DNA of 11,170 bases from assembly GCA_023441125.1 (NCBI GenBank), contig JAEZQV010000444.1:1-11170 (forward strand), in the 5' to 3' direction. The stretch's first letter is position 1; each line of letters begins with the position of its first letter. The DNA comes from Bacillota bacterium. Lineage in GTDB: Bacteria; Bacillota_C; Negativicutes; Sporomusales; Sporomusaceae. Positions 1 to 7,245 of the stretch are shown here, piece after piece. A program made the translations under genes and the position numbers. Under the pieces are notes generated by a model. The model worked only from the letters and a program-made list of their open reading frames with translations. It had not been told where the DNA came from and did no database searches.

Positions 1-300
1 ACCGTGAATATCCAGCACTGCGTAAAAAGATTTTGCGGCAAGCAGCTTTTTTAACTTCCGCCACGAGCCAAGCGCCTGCTGCCACTCCCTGTTACGCACA
101 TGTCTGTCAAAATGCTCGCGGGGCCAAACCAGTACCTCATCAACATGAGGGTTATATTTTATAAGGTCAGCGCATACTTCGCCGACCAGCCAGGTAATTC
201 TGCAATCCGGCCAGGCCGCTTTCAGCGAAGCGGCTACCGGCGTACAATGAAGAACATCCCCAATGGAACTTAACCTGATTATCAGTATTTCCCTGCTCAC
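1..300 (-). CDS. Glycosyltransferase family 9 (heptosyltransferase-like), N-terminal part, cut by window edge
   Basis: The 100 visible residues read from GTG at 300 to the window edge without a stop. They begin with the GT9/WaaC-WaaF signature: a hydrophobic strand ILIIRLSSIGDVL (residues 5-17), then TPVAASLKAAWP and the second strand ITWLVGE (35-41). Further on are a predicted strand VDEVLVWPRE and the strand AVLDIHG. Members transfer heptose or related sugars from nucleotide donors to the growing LPS core at the inner face of the inner membrane, so the gene suggests an outer membrane. The GTG start is supported by AAAGGCGGT at 307-315, 6 nt upstream. It lies 41 bp downstream of topB on the same strand with no visible terminator between, so read-through from topB is possible. 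The C-terminal half and the exact acceptor cannot be judged here. Confidence 0.85.
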   Translation of the reverse strand, partial: MSREILIIRLSSIGDVLHCTPVAASLKAAWPDCRITWLVGEVCADLIKYNPHVDEVLVWPREHFDRHVRNREWQQALGSWRKLKKLLAAKSFYAVLDIHG

Positions 301-341
301 TCGATTACCGCCTTTGCCTGTACCGGCATATCTGCCGGCTG

Positions 342-2531
342 CTATTTCAATTTAAGTTTAGCAAGTGCTTCGGCCAGTGCATTGTTGAAGGGAGGATGGT
401 CGGTTTCCTGCTGCTTCAGATAGCGGGAAACATCTTGTTTAGAAACCTTGGTTTCACTTTCCTGCTTTCGCCGTTCAGTAAAAGCGGCCAGCTTTTCCCG
501 GTAACCGCAGCCGCAGGCAAAGGTACGTCCTTCCCCCTCGCCCCGCAGCTCCAGTTTTTTATGACAGTTGGGGCATCTGGCATTGGTTACCTGGGCGACG
601 TTTTTCCGGTAACCGCATTCCCTGTCCTGACAAACCAAGGCTTTACCGCGCTTACCGTTAACTTCCAGCAGAAATTTGCCGCATTCCGGGCAGCGGGTCC
701 GGGTAATATTATCGTGTTTAAACTGCTCCTGGCTGTTTTTTATGCCAATAATAATGTCTTTGGTATACTTTTTAATTTCCGTAATAAAGACTTGTTTCTG
801 CAGCTGTCCTTTGGCAATGGCCCCGAGTTTCTGCTCCCAGGCGGCAGTCAAAGCCGGTGATTTCAGTTCCGCCGGCGCCAGTTCCAGCAGTTGCCGGCCC
901 TTGGCGGTAATAAAAATATCTTTTCCCTTTTTTTCGATAACAAAACTGCCAAACAGTTTCTCAATGATGTCGGCCCGGGTGGCAACCGTCCCCAAGCCGC
1001 CGGTTTCACCAATAATTTGCTTTAAGGCCTGACTTTCACCGGCCATATACTTTGCCGGGTTTTCCATAGCCGACAGCAGACTGGCTTCATTAAACGGCAC
1101 CGGCGGCTTGGTTTCCCCTTTGGTCATAGTAACAGAACGGAGCGGTAAACTGTCGCCCTTGTTCAGGCTGGGCAGTGTTTGTTCGGCAATATCATCGGCA
1201 GGCTCGTCTTCTGCCGGATTACTATTGTATAATTCCCGCCAGCCAAGCGCCTGTACGGTTTTGCCTCTGGCCACAAACGTTTCCGGCCCGATTTGCGCTT
1301 TAACCGTTGTTTGCTCATATTCAAACGGCGGGTAAAGTACGGCCAGAAACCGTTTAACCACCAGATCGTAAATTTTCTTTTCTTTATCGGTTAAGGAGCT
1401 TAGCAGAACCGGCTGCTCGGTCGGAATGATGGCATGGTGATCCGACACCTTGCCGTTATCCACAAAATGGCTGCCGGCCCGTAACGGCCCTTGGAGTATT
1501 TTCATGATTTGCCGGGAATAGAGGCCGGTGTCGCAGGCTTTGACCCGGTCCTTGAGCGTCTCGACGATGTCGGTGGTAATATAGCGGGAATCGGTCCGCG
1601 GATAGGTTAAGGCCTTATGGCTCTCATAAAGCTTCTGCATGATGGCTAAGGTTTCTTTCGCCGAAAAGCCAAATAGTTTGTTGGCATCCCGCTGCAATTC
1701 CGTTAAATCGTACAAAGCCGGCGAATAGCTTTTCTTGCTTACCTTATGAATGTCTATGATGTCGGCCTTTTTGCCTGCCAGCCCTTTTACAATGCTCTCA
1801 CAGGCTTCTTTGTCAAAGGTCTTGCTGTCTTTGGTTTTGCTATCCTGCCAGGTTAATTTCAGGCGATCGGCAGTCGCCAGTATCCCGTAATAAGGGCGTG
1901 GCTGGAAATGGCGTATTTCGTCTTCCCTGGCGGCAATGATGGCCAGCGTCGGTGTTTGCACCCGGCCGCAGGAAAGCTGGGCGTTATACTTGGTGGTTAA
2001 TGCCCGGGTAGCGTTGAGGCCGACCAGCCAGTCGGCTTCCGCCCGCGCCACCGCCGAAGCGTACAGGTTCTCGTAGTTTTTACCGGCTTTCAGACTATGG
2101 AAGCCTTCCCGGATCGCTTTGTCGGTCACGGAAGAAATCCACAGGCGTTTTACCGGCTTGCTGCTGTGAGCCTTAGCCAGTATCCATCTGGCGACAAGTT
2201 CGCCCTCCCGCCCGGCATCGGTGGCAATGACAACCTCAGCGACATCCTTGCGCGCCAGCTGTTCTTTTACGGTGTTAAACTGCTTGCCGGTTTGCTTGAT
2301 GACGACAAGTTTCAGTTCATCCGGCAGCATGGGCAAATCTTCCAGCCGCCAGGCCTTATATTTTTCGTCGTAATTTTCCGGGTCGGCCAGGGTTACCAAA
2401 TGCCCCAGCGCCCAGGTCACAATATATTGCGGTCCTTCCAAATAACCGTTACCTTTGTTATTGCATTGCAATACCCTGGCCAAATCCCGGCCGACAGAAG
2501 GCTTTTCGGCTAAAACCAGTATTTTACTCAT
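342..2531 (-). CDS. topB: DNA topoisomerase III (type IA)
   Basis: The 729-residue protein matches the usual length of Firmicute TopB (about 730). It relaxes negatively supercoiled DNA and decatenates single-stranded-gap intermediates through a transient 5'-phosphotyrosyl link. The TOPRIM domain occupies about residues 1-140: LAEKPSVGRDLA near the N-terminus carries the catalytic Glu9, and DAGREGE at 105-111 supplies the Mg-binding acidic residues. The type IA core follows, with SCGRVQTPTL at 187-196 and the active-site Tyr310 in LTYPRTDSRY. ETGGLGTVATRADIIEKL at 509-526 is another conserved core block. The tail has two zinc-ribbon-like units, C614/C617/C634/C639 and C653/C656/C673/C675. The ATG start has GAGG 8 nt upstream. 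A consensus-like promoter lies about 100 bp upstream, after two terminators that insulate it from the preceding operon. No frameshift or missing key residue was seen. Confidence 0.97.
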   Translation of the reverse strand: MSKILVLAEKPSVGRDLARVLQCNNKGNGYLEGPQYIVTWALGHLVTLADPENYDEKYKAWRLEDLPMLPDELKLVVIKQTGKQFNTVKEQLARKDVAEVVIATDAGREGELVARWILAKAHSSKPVKRLWISSVTDKAIREGFHSLKAGKNYENLYASAVARAEADWLVGLNATRALTTKYNAQLSCGRVQTPTLAIIAAREDEIRHFQPRPYYGILATADRLKLTWQDSKTKDSKTFDKEACESIVKGLAGKKADIIDIHKVSKKSYSPALYDLTELQRDANKLFGFSAKETLAIMQKLYESHKALTYPRTDSRYITTDIVETLKDRVKACDTGLYSRQIMKILQGPLRAGSHFVDNGKVSDHHAIIPTEQPVLLSSLTDKEKKIYDLVVKRFLAVLYPPFEYEQTTVKAQIGPETFVARGKTVQALGWRELYNSNPAEDEPADDIAEQTLPSLNKGDSLPLRSVTMTKGETKPPVPFNEASLLSAMENPAKYMAGESQALKQIIGETGGLGTVATRADIIEKLFGSFVIEKKGKDIFITAKGRQLLELAPAELKSPALTAAWEQKLGAIAKGQLQKQVFITEIKKYTKDIIIGIKNSQEQFKHDNITRTRCPECGKFLLEVNGKRGKALVCQDRECGYRKNVAQVTNARCPNCHKKLELRGEGEGRTFACGCGYREKLAAFTERRKQESETKVSKQDVSRYLKQQETDHPPFNNALAEALAKLKLK

Positions 2532-2627
2532 CGCTGAAACCTCGCTAAAAATAGTCTATATAGTATCCAACAAAGCTTACCTACCACCCGCCAATAGAAA
2601 ACCCTTATTGGATTGCATACAGCTATT

Positions 2628-2656
2628 ATTATACCCGCTATTTACCACTTTTTAAA
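2628..2656 (-). promoter_or_regulatory. Predicted sigma-A promoter of topB
   Basis: On the minus strand, -35 TTTAAA (2651-2656, 4/6 to consensus) and -10 TATAAT (2628-2633, perfect) are separated by 17 bp. Transcription would start near 2621, giving a leader of about 90 nt that contains a small hairpin CCAATA/TATTGG (2591-2611). The promoter lies directly downstream of the terminator at 2660-2686, which fits topB starting a new unit. Confidence 0.65.
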
Positions 2657-2659
2657 GGC

Positions 2660-2686
2660 AAGAAAAGACTTGGCCTGTGCCAAGTC
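2660..2686 (-). terminator. Second intrinsic terminator between the liv operon and topB
   Basis: On the minus strand, a perfect 8-bp stem GACTTGGC/GCCAAGTC with a 4-nt loop (2667-2686) is followed at once by TTTTCTT. It is about 80 nt beyond the first terminator of the upstream operon and just before the topB promoter, so it probably acts as a backup stop. Confidence 0.7.
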
Positions 2687-2696
2687 CTGCAGGACG

Positions 2697-2730
2697 GCCG
2701 AATTGCTATGCCAGCCATGGCGCAATCGGC
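2697..2730. repeat. Long imperfect hairpin between two terminators
   Basis: The arms GCCGA-A-TTGC (2697-2706) and GCAATCGGC (2722-2730) pair over 9 bp with one bulged base. After a small internal loop, GCCA/TGGC (2710-2713/2718-2721) continues the stem. A second short hairpin GCGCC/GGCGC follows at 2735-2749. Neither has a T-tract. The function is unknown; it may be a structured 3' UTR or a remnant of an intergenic element. Confidence 0.4.
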
Positions 2731-2758
2731 ACTAGCGCCATCCGGGCGCGTCGCCGGC

Positions 2759-2794
2759 AAAAAGATAATGCCAGTGGCGGCATCCACTGGCATT
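2759..2794 (-). terminator. Intrinsic terminator of the liv/PLP-enzyme operon
   Basis: A perfect 11-bp inverted repeat AATGCCAGTGG/CCACTGGCATT (2767-2777 and 2784-2794) with a 6-nt loop is followed on the minus strand by ATCTTTTTG. It begins 8 nt after the stop codon of the PLP enzyme gene (2803), as expected for the end of the six-gene operon. Confidence 0.8.
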
Positions 2795-2802
2795 TGCTCT
2801 GG

Positions 2803-3936
2803 TTAGCGGCTCATAGCCTGTTCTAAATCAGCGATAATATCGGCCGGATCTTCAATCCCGACCGACAGGCGAATCAGGCTCGGAGTTATGCCCATCTGCA
2901 GTTTTCGCTGGGCCGGCACCGAGCCGTGAGACATAATGTCAGGCAGATTGACCATGGATTCCACGCCGCCGAGACTGTCAGCCAGCATGCAAAGCTTGAG
3001 TTTGCTTAAGATGCTGCGGGCAAAATCGCCAGCCCCCACATCAAAGGAAACAACATTGCCGGTGCCCCGGGCCTGGCGCTTGTGCAGTTCATGCCCGGGA
3101 TGGTCGGCAAACCCCAGATAGTATACCTTGTGCACATCATTTCTGGCCCGCAGCCAGTCTGCCAGCACTCCGGCGTTGTGCGACTGCCGGTCCATCCGCA
3201 GGCCCAGGGTCTTAAGCCCCCGTAACAGCAGCCAGGAATCAAACGGCCCCAGTACACCGCCGGTTGCATTCTGGATAAAATGCAGGTCTTCGGCCAGCTT
3301 GCTGTCTTTGACCACCACAACGCCTGCCAGGACGTCACTGTGGCCGCCGATAAACTTGGTGGCGCTGTGTACGGCGATGTCGACCCCGAGCGCCAGCGGG
3401 CGCTGGAGATAGGGCGACATAAACGTATTGTCGGCAATGGTCAGTAACCCGTGCTCCCTGGCCAGCGTCACCACGGCCGCGATATCGGTTACCATCAGGG
3501 TCGGATTGGACGGTGTTTCAATCACCAGCGCTTTGGTGGCCGGCGTGATGGCGGCCGCAATATCGGCAACCTCCCCAAAATCCACGTAGGTTACCGTCAG
3601 GCCGAAACGGTTGAAAATTCTGTCAAGCACCCTTGAGGTGCCGCCGTATAAATTCCGGCTGGCGACAATATGATCGCCGGCACTGAACAAGTTGAACACG
3701 GCTGTGCTGGCGGCCATGCCCGAGCCAAAAGCAAAGCCGCGGCTGCCGCCTTCCAGCAAGGCCAGCTGGTGTTCCAGCGCATGGCGGGTCGGATTATTTC
3801 CCCGGGAATATTGATAGCCGCCTTCCTGGCCGACAGTATGCTGCCGGAACGTTGAAGCCTGATAGATCGGTGTGCTGGCAGCGCCGGTGTTGCTGTCGCC
3901 TTCATCACCGTGAATAAGTAATGTGTCTATCTTCAT
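2803..3936 (-). CDS. PLP-dependent trans-sulfuration enzyme (cystathionine gamma-lyase/synthase family)
   Basis: This is a Cys/Met-metabolism fold-type I PLP enzyme of 377 residues, a normal family length. Y43 and R45 in YQYSRGNNPTR bind the cofactor phosphate from the neighbouring subunit. Y97 in NLYGGTSR stacks on the ring, D168 in IADNTF contacts the pyridine nitrogen, and K194 in HSATKFIGGHSD forms the Schiff base. SLGGVES at 321-327 is the family motif before the substrate site. Family members make, cleave or convert cystathionine, or degrade homocysteine and methionine. The LYGG sequence lacks the cysteine of classical methionine gamma-lyases (LYGC), so cystathionine gamma-lyase or synthase is more likely; sequence alone does not settle it. 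The ATG at 3936 is chosen because MKIDTLLIHG is the usual family N-terminus. A longer reading to 4008 would overlap livF by 47 nt and adds 24 atypical residues. GGGGAG lies 14 nt upstream, rather far. The gene is 25 bp after livF, so probably co-transcribed. Confidence 0.92.
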   Translation of the reverse strand: MKIDTLLIHGDEGDSNTGAASTPIYQASTFRQHTVGQEGGYQYSRGNNPTRHALEHQLALLEGGSRGFAFGSGMAASTAVFNLFSAGDHIVASRNLYGGTSRVLDRIFNRFGLTVTYVDFGEVADIAAAITPATKALVIETPSNPTLMVTDIAAVVTLAREHGLLTIADNTFMSPYLQRPLALGVDIAVHSATKFIGGHSDVLAGVVVVKDSKLAEDLHFIQNATGGVLGPFDSWLLLRGLKTLGLRMDRQSHNAGVLADWLRARNDVHKVYYLGFADHPGHELHKRQARGTGNVVSFDVGAGDFARSILSKLKLCMLADSLGGVESMVNLPDIMSHGSVPAQRKLQMGITPSLIRLSVGIEDPADIIADLEQAMSR

Positions 3937-3961
3937 ATTGTTTCTGCTGTCTCCCCTTTCC

Positions 3962-4669
3962 TTACTGTCTGATTCCCAAATAGGCCTTTTGCACCAGTGG
4001 ATCGGCAATCAGGTCTTGGCCCGCTCCCGCCAGAATAACCTGCCCGGTTTCCAGGACAACGGCCTCGTCCGCCATCTCCAAGGCCTCATAGGCATTTTGT
4101 TCGGCCAGGAGAATGGTGGTTCCCTGGGCGCAAATATCGCGGATGATCGCAAACATATTGGCGACAATGAGCGGCGCCAGTCCCAAAGACGGCTCATCCA
4201 AAAGCAGCAGGCGCGGCCGGGACATCAGCCCCCTGGCAATGGCCACCATTTGCTGCTCACCGCCGCTCAGCGTGCCGGCATATTGTTTAAGCCGTTCTTT
4301 CATAATCGGAAACAGTTGGTACATTTTTTCCAGATCAGCCGCTATGCCGGCCTTGTCCTTCCGGAGAAAAGCGCCCATTAAGAGGTTTTCTTTAACGGTC
4401 AGATTGGCATACAGCCGGCGCCGTTCGGGCACCAGGCAAACGCCCTGGCCTACTACCTCATACGCTTTGGTGGACAGCGGCCGCCCTTCATAAACAATCG
4501 TGCCGCCGGCCGGCTGGAGCAATCCCGCCAACGTCAGCAGCAGCGTCGATTTGCCGGCGCCGTTCGCACCGATAACGGCTACAATTTTACCGGCAGGCAC
4601 GGTCAGGGTTACATCCCGGAGAGCATGGATCTGACCATATTTGACGTTAAGCTTATTAACTTCTAACAC
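3962..4669 (-). CDS. livF: Branched-chain amino acid ABC transporter ATP-binding protein LivF
   Basis: This is the second ATPase of the importer, acting at the cytoplasmic face with LivG. From GTG at 4669 the protein has 235 residues, the standard LivF length. Walker A is GANGAGKS (34-41), then comes the LivF-type LVPERRRLYANLTV block (79-92). The signature is LSGGEQQ (134-140), Walker B is LLLLDEP (154-160), and LAEQNA around 188-193 has Gln in place of the usual H-loop His, which is normal for LivF. The start is set by GGGGAGGG at 4678-4685, with GGAGG 9 nt before GTG. A longer reading from 4705 would add MCSRLILGRAIN, which aligns with nothing in the family. The gene overlaps the end of livG by 14 nt, consistent with translational coupling. 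Confidence 0.95.
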   Translation of the reverse strand: MLEVNKLNVKYGQIHALRDVTLTVPAGKIVAVIGANGAGKSTLLLTLAGLLQPAGGTIVYEGRPLSTKAYEVVGQGVCLVPERRRLYANLTVKENLLMGAFLRKDKAGIAADLEKMYQLFPIMKERLKQYAGTLSGGEQQMVAIARGLMSRPRLLLLDEPSLGLAPLIVANMFAIIRDICAQGTTILLAEQNAYEALEMADEAVVLETGQVILAGAGQDLIADPLVQKAYLGIRQ

Positions 4670-5435
4670 GTTTATAGCCCTCCCCAAGATAAGCCTTGAG
4701 CACATCGGGGTTATTTTGAATTTCCTCGGCGCTGCCTTCAGCCAGCTTTAAGCCAAAGTTAAGCACAAAAATGCTGTCGCAGAGTTCCATAACCACATCC
4801 ATGTGGTGTTCAATGAGTAAAATGGTCAAATCATAGCGTTGATGAATCCGTCGCACCAGCCGGGCCAGATCGAGCGATTCTTCCGGGTTCATGCCGGCCG
4901 CCGGCTCATCCAGCAATAGCAGCGCAGGCTTTAACGCCAGGGCTCTGGCGATCTCCAGCTTGCGCTGCAGCCCGTACGGCAGGCTGTCGGCCCGTACCTT
5001 GGCTTTATCAGCCAGGCCGACTTCATCAAGATACGCGAGCGCCTGTTTGCGGATCTCCTGCTCCTGTTTTAATACCCCGGGCAATCTAAGGAGTGCCGCC
5101 GCAAATGAATAATGTACCTGTTTGTCAACCGCGATGCAAACATTATCCAGCACTGATAAATTGCGGAACAGGCGGATATTCTGAAAAGTACGGGCAATTC
5201 CCTGCGCCGCTACCTTATCAGGCCGCAGACCGGCAATCTCCCGGCCCGCAAATAGAATGCTGCCGCTGGTTGGCGCATACACACCGGTAATCAGATTAAA
5301 CATCGTGGTTTTACCGGCGCCGTTGGGCCCAATCAGTCCCATGATGTGTCCCTCTTTAATATTGAAACTGACATCCCGGCAGGCCATAATGCCGCCAAAA
5401 GCCTTGGTTACCGCCCGTAACTCCAAAATGCTCAT
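4656..5435 (-). CDS. livG: Branched-chain amino acid ABC transporter ATP-binding protein LivG
   Basis: The first ATPase of the importer, 259 residues, is of typical LivG length. Walker A is GPNGAGKT (36-43) and the Q-loop Gln85 lies in ARTFQNIRLF. The signature region is LPYGLQRKLEIARAL (152-166), with the LPYGxQR form used by LivG in place of LSGGQ. Walker B is LLLLDEP (172-178), followed by AAGMNPEE, and the H-loop is H210 in LLIEHHMD. The C-terminal EIQNNPDVLKAYLGEG is characteristic of the LivG/LivF family. The ATG overlaps the livM stop as ATGA, and AAGGGGTGG just upstream serves as ribosome binding site within livM, so the two are likely coupled. LivG pairs with LivF to power LivH/LivM. 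Confidence 0.96.
   Translation of the reverse strand: MSILELRAVTKAFGGIMACRDVSFNIKEGHIMGLIGPNGAGKTTMFNLITGVYAPTSGSILFAGREIAGLRPDKVAAQGIARTFQNIRLFRNLSVLDNVCIAVDKQVHYSFAAALLRLPGVLKQEQEIRKQALAYLDEVGLADKAKVRADSLPYGLQRKLEIARALALKPALLLLDEPAAGMNPEESLDLARLVRRIHQRYDLTILLIEHHMDVVMELCDSIFVLNFGLKLAEGSAEEIQNNPDVLKAYLGEGYKRVRS
4678..4685 (-). promoter_or_regulatory. Ribosome binding site that fixes the livF start
   Basis: GGGGAGGG on the minus strand, inside the last codons of livG, lies 8 nt before GTG 4669. No comparable site precedes the longer start at 4705. Confidence 0.75.
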
Positions 5436-6295
5436 TGGGCCACCCCTTTTCCGAACAAACGGCGAATGCTGCTGAAGGAAATTTCCCGAAAGCCAAACAG
5501 CCCCTGCGGCCTAAAGACCATGATGGCCACCAGCAGGAAGCCATAGGCTACCAGTCGCCACATGCTGGCTACGCGGAGAGCTTCAGGGATCGCCACAAAT
5601 AATACCGCCGCAATGACCGGCCCGGTAATGCTGCCCATGCCGCCGGCCACTACACTGGCGGTCAGCTGGGTGGATAAGTAAGAAGTAAACATACCGGGCT
5701 GAATAAAGGAAACATAATGGGCAAACAGGCCGCCGGCCAGTCCGGCCGTCATGGCGCTAAATACCAGCGACCGTATCCGTACCTGAAACAGGTTGATGCC
5801 CATCATTTCGGCCGCCACGAAATCTTCCCTGACGGCAATGGCGGCCCGCCCGTAACGGGAATAGACAAAATTCCGGGCAACCCAGATTACAAGAACCGTG
5901 GCAGCGATTACTACCGTTAGCGTAGTTTCGTTGGCAATGCCGGGCAGTCCCCGTGCCCCCTGGGTAATCTCCAGGTTTTCCAGCAAAACCCGGATCGCTT
6001 CCCCAAAGCCCAGGGTGGCAATAGCGAAATAATCACTGCGCAGTTTGGCCCGCAGGGTAGGATAACCAATAACGGCGCCAACCGCAGCCGCCATAGCCGT
6101 TCCGGCCGCTAACGCCAGATAGTAGTTTACATCATAAAAGTAGGTTAGAATGCTGGCCGTATAGGCGCCAATAGCAAAGAAGGCGGCATGCCCCAGCGAG
6201 AATAGGCCGGTAAAGCCTGTAAAAATCGCCAGGCCGACCGTGGCGATAACATAAATTAAACTAAAGGTTATTACACCGCTAATATATTCTGCCAT
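5432..6295 (-). CDS. livM: Branched-chain amino acid ABC transporter permease LivM
   Basis: This inner-membrane permease subunit has 287 residues and alternating hydrophobic segments throughout. The N-terminal block TGFTGLFSLGHAAFFAIGAYT (about 26-46) is diagnostic of the LivM family. The later RSDYFAIATLGFGEAIR, GRAAIAVREDFVAAEMMGIN (the cytoplasmic coupling loop that contacts an ATPase) and VVAGGMGSITGPVIAA blocks agree. FRPQGLFG near the C-terminus is also conserved. E. coli LivM has an N-terminal extension that is absent here, as in most Firmicute and archaeal homologues. The start ATG at 6295 follows the livH stop by 6 nt, with GAGGAAAAGG inside the end of livH as the ribosome binding site. 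Confidence 0.95.
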   Translation of the reverse strand: MAEYISGVITFSLIYVIATVGLAIFTGFTGLFSLGHAAFFAIGAYTASILTYFYDVNYYLALAAGTAMAAAVGAVIGYPTLRAKLRSDYFAIATLGFGEAIRVLLENLEITQGARGLPGIANETTLTVVIAATVLVIWVARNFVYSRYGRAAIAVREDFVAAEMMGINLFQVRIRSLVFSAMTAGLAGGLFAHYVSFIQPGMFTSYLSTQLTASVVAGGMGSITGPVIAAVLFVAIPEALRVASMWRLVAYGFLLVAIMVFRPQGLFGFREISFSSIRRLFGKGVAQ

Positions 6296-6301
6296 ATTCT
6301 G

Positions 6302-7174
6302 TTATACCTTTTCCTCAAGAAATTTGCCGAACAAACCGGTCGGCAGCACCAGCAGCAAAATTACCAACAGGGAAAAGCTGAATACATCGCGGACAACAGA
6401 CGACACATAGGCCGAAACAAAGGTTTCCAGAACGCCTAAGAGCAGTCCGCCGACAACGGCCCCCGGCAGACTGCCCAAGCCGCCGATTACCGCGGCAATG
6501 TAAGCTTTATTTGTAATCCAGCCCATAGTGGGATAGACCATATATTTCATACCCAAAAACATGCCGGAGATACCTGCCAGAGCTCCGGCCAAAAGGAACA
6601 CCCAGCCGATTACGCGGGCAATGTTGACACCGTTGAGCTGACTGACCTGCATGTCATAGGAAGCAGCCCGGATCGCAATTCCTGTCCTGCTGTTTTGCAA
6701 AAAATAATGCAAGGCATAAATCGCGGTAAAGGAAAAGACAATGGCAAACACATCCAGCAGGCCGATGGATACGCCGCCAAAACTGATATTTTGTTTGGTT
6801 AATACTTCCGGAAAGGCATAAAAGCGGGAACCGACGGTGGCATAAACAAAGTTCTCCAAAAAAATGGAGGTCCCCATCGCGCTAATCATGAAATACAGCG
6901 AAGGTGCGTTGCGTTTCCTTAAGGTACTGTAAGCCAGCCGTTCATTAAGCAGGCATAATATGGCCGCCCCGGCAATTGAGCCGAGAATAGCCACATACAG
7001 GGGCGCGCCGGCCTGCATCAATAAATAATAACCGGTATAGGCCCCGAGCATAATAATCGAACCATACGCAAAATTACTGAAGTTTAAAATGCTGAATACC
7101 AGCGAGTAACCGACGGCCATAAGGGCATAGATGCCGCCGATAGCAAGTCCGGTAACCAATGTTTGAATTAACAT
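6302..7174 (-). CDS. livH: Branched-chain amino acid ABC transporter permease LivH
   Basis: This is the second permease of the importer, 290 residues from ATG 7174. The N-terminus MLIQTLVTGLAIGGIYALMAVGYSLVFSILNF, with NFSNFAYGSIIMLGAY following, is typical of LivH. The coupling loop is RTGIAIRAASYDMQVSQLNGVN, and KAYIAAVIGGLGSLPGAVVGG is the conserved C-terminal block. An in-frame ATG at 7186 would add four residues (MAQY). However, the only Shine-Dalgarno sequence, AAGGAG at 7187-7192, abuts that ATG with no spacing, whereas it is 12 nt from the ATG at 7174. I prefer 7174 with moderate confidence. A strong hairpin separates the gene from livK, which may lower livH expression relative to the binding protein. 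Confidence 0.93.
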   Translation of the reverse strand: MLIQTLVTGLAIGGIYALMAVGYSLVFSILNFSNFAYGSIIMLGAYTGYYLLMQAGAPLYVAILGSIAGAAILCLLNERLAYSTLRKRNAPSLYFMISAMGTSIFLENFVYATVGSRFYAFPEVLTKQNISFGGVSIGLLDVFAIVFSFTAIYALHYFLQNSRTGIAIRAASYDMQVSQLNGVNIARVIGWVFLLAGALAGISGMFLGMKYMVYPTMGWITNKAYIAAVIGGLGSLPGAVVGGLLLGVLETFVSAYVSSVVRDVFSFSLLVILLLVLPTGLFGKFLEEKV

Positions 7175-7186
7175 GTATTGCGCCAT

Positions 7187-7192
7187 CTCCTT
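7187..7192 (-). promoter_or_regulatory. livH ribosome binding site with unusual spacing
   Basis: AAGGAG directly touches the first ATG (7186) and is 12 nt from the second in-frame ATG (7174). Neither spacing is optimal, so the second start is favoured but livH translation may be weak or depend on context. Confidence 0.5.
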
Positions 7193-7200
7193 AAGTATAT

Positions 7201-7236
7201 AGGGACGGCGGAGGATGAAGCATCCTCGCCGTCCCT
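7201..7236 (-). promoter_or_regulatory. Strong intercistronic hairpin between livK and livH
   Basis: The arms AGGGACGGC (7201-7209) plus GAGGATG (7211-7217), and CATCCTC (7221-7227) plus GCCGTCCCT (7228-7236), pair over 16 bp with one bulged G and a 3-nt loop. On the minus strand it is followed by ATATACTT rather than a clean T-tract. It is therefore more likely an mRNA-stabilising or partial-termination structure than a full terminator. Such structures after a binding-protein gene commonly raise its level above that of the permease genes. Confidence 0.7.
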
Positions 7237-7245
7237 AACCGGTCG

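Noticed and set aside
396..860. Open frame of 154 codons on the plus strand inside topB
   Set aside because: It is antisense to a clearly conserved gene, has no recognisable domain and its composition mirrors the topB codons.
3937..4008. 24-residue N-terminal extension of the PLP enzyme
   Set aside because: It overlaps the end of livF and the residues resemble nothing in the family; the family N-terminus begins at the internal ATG at 3936.
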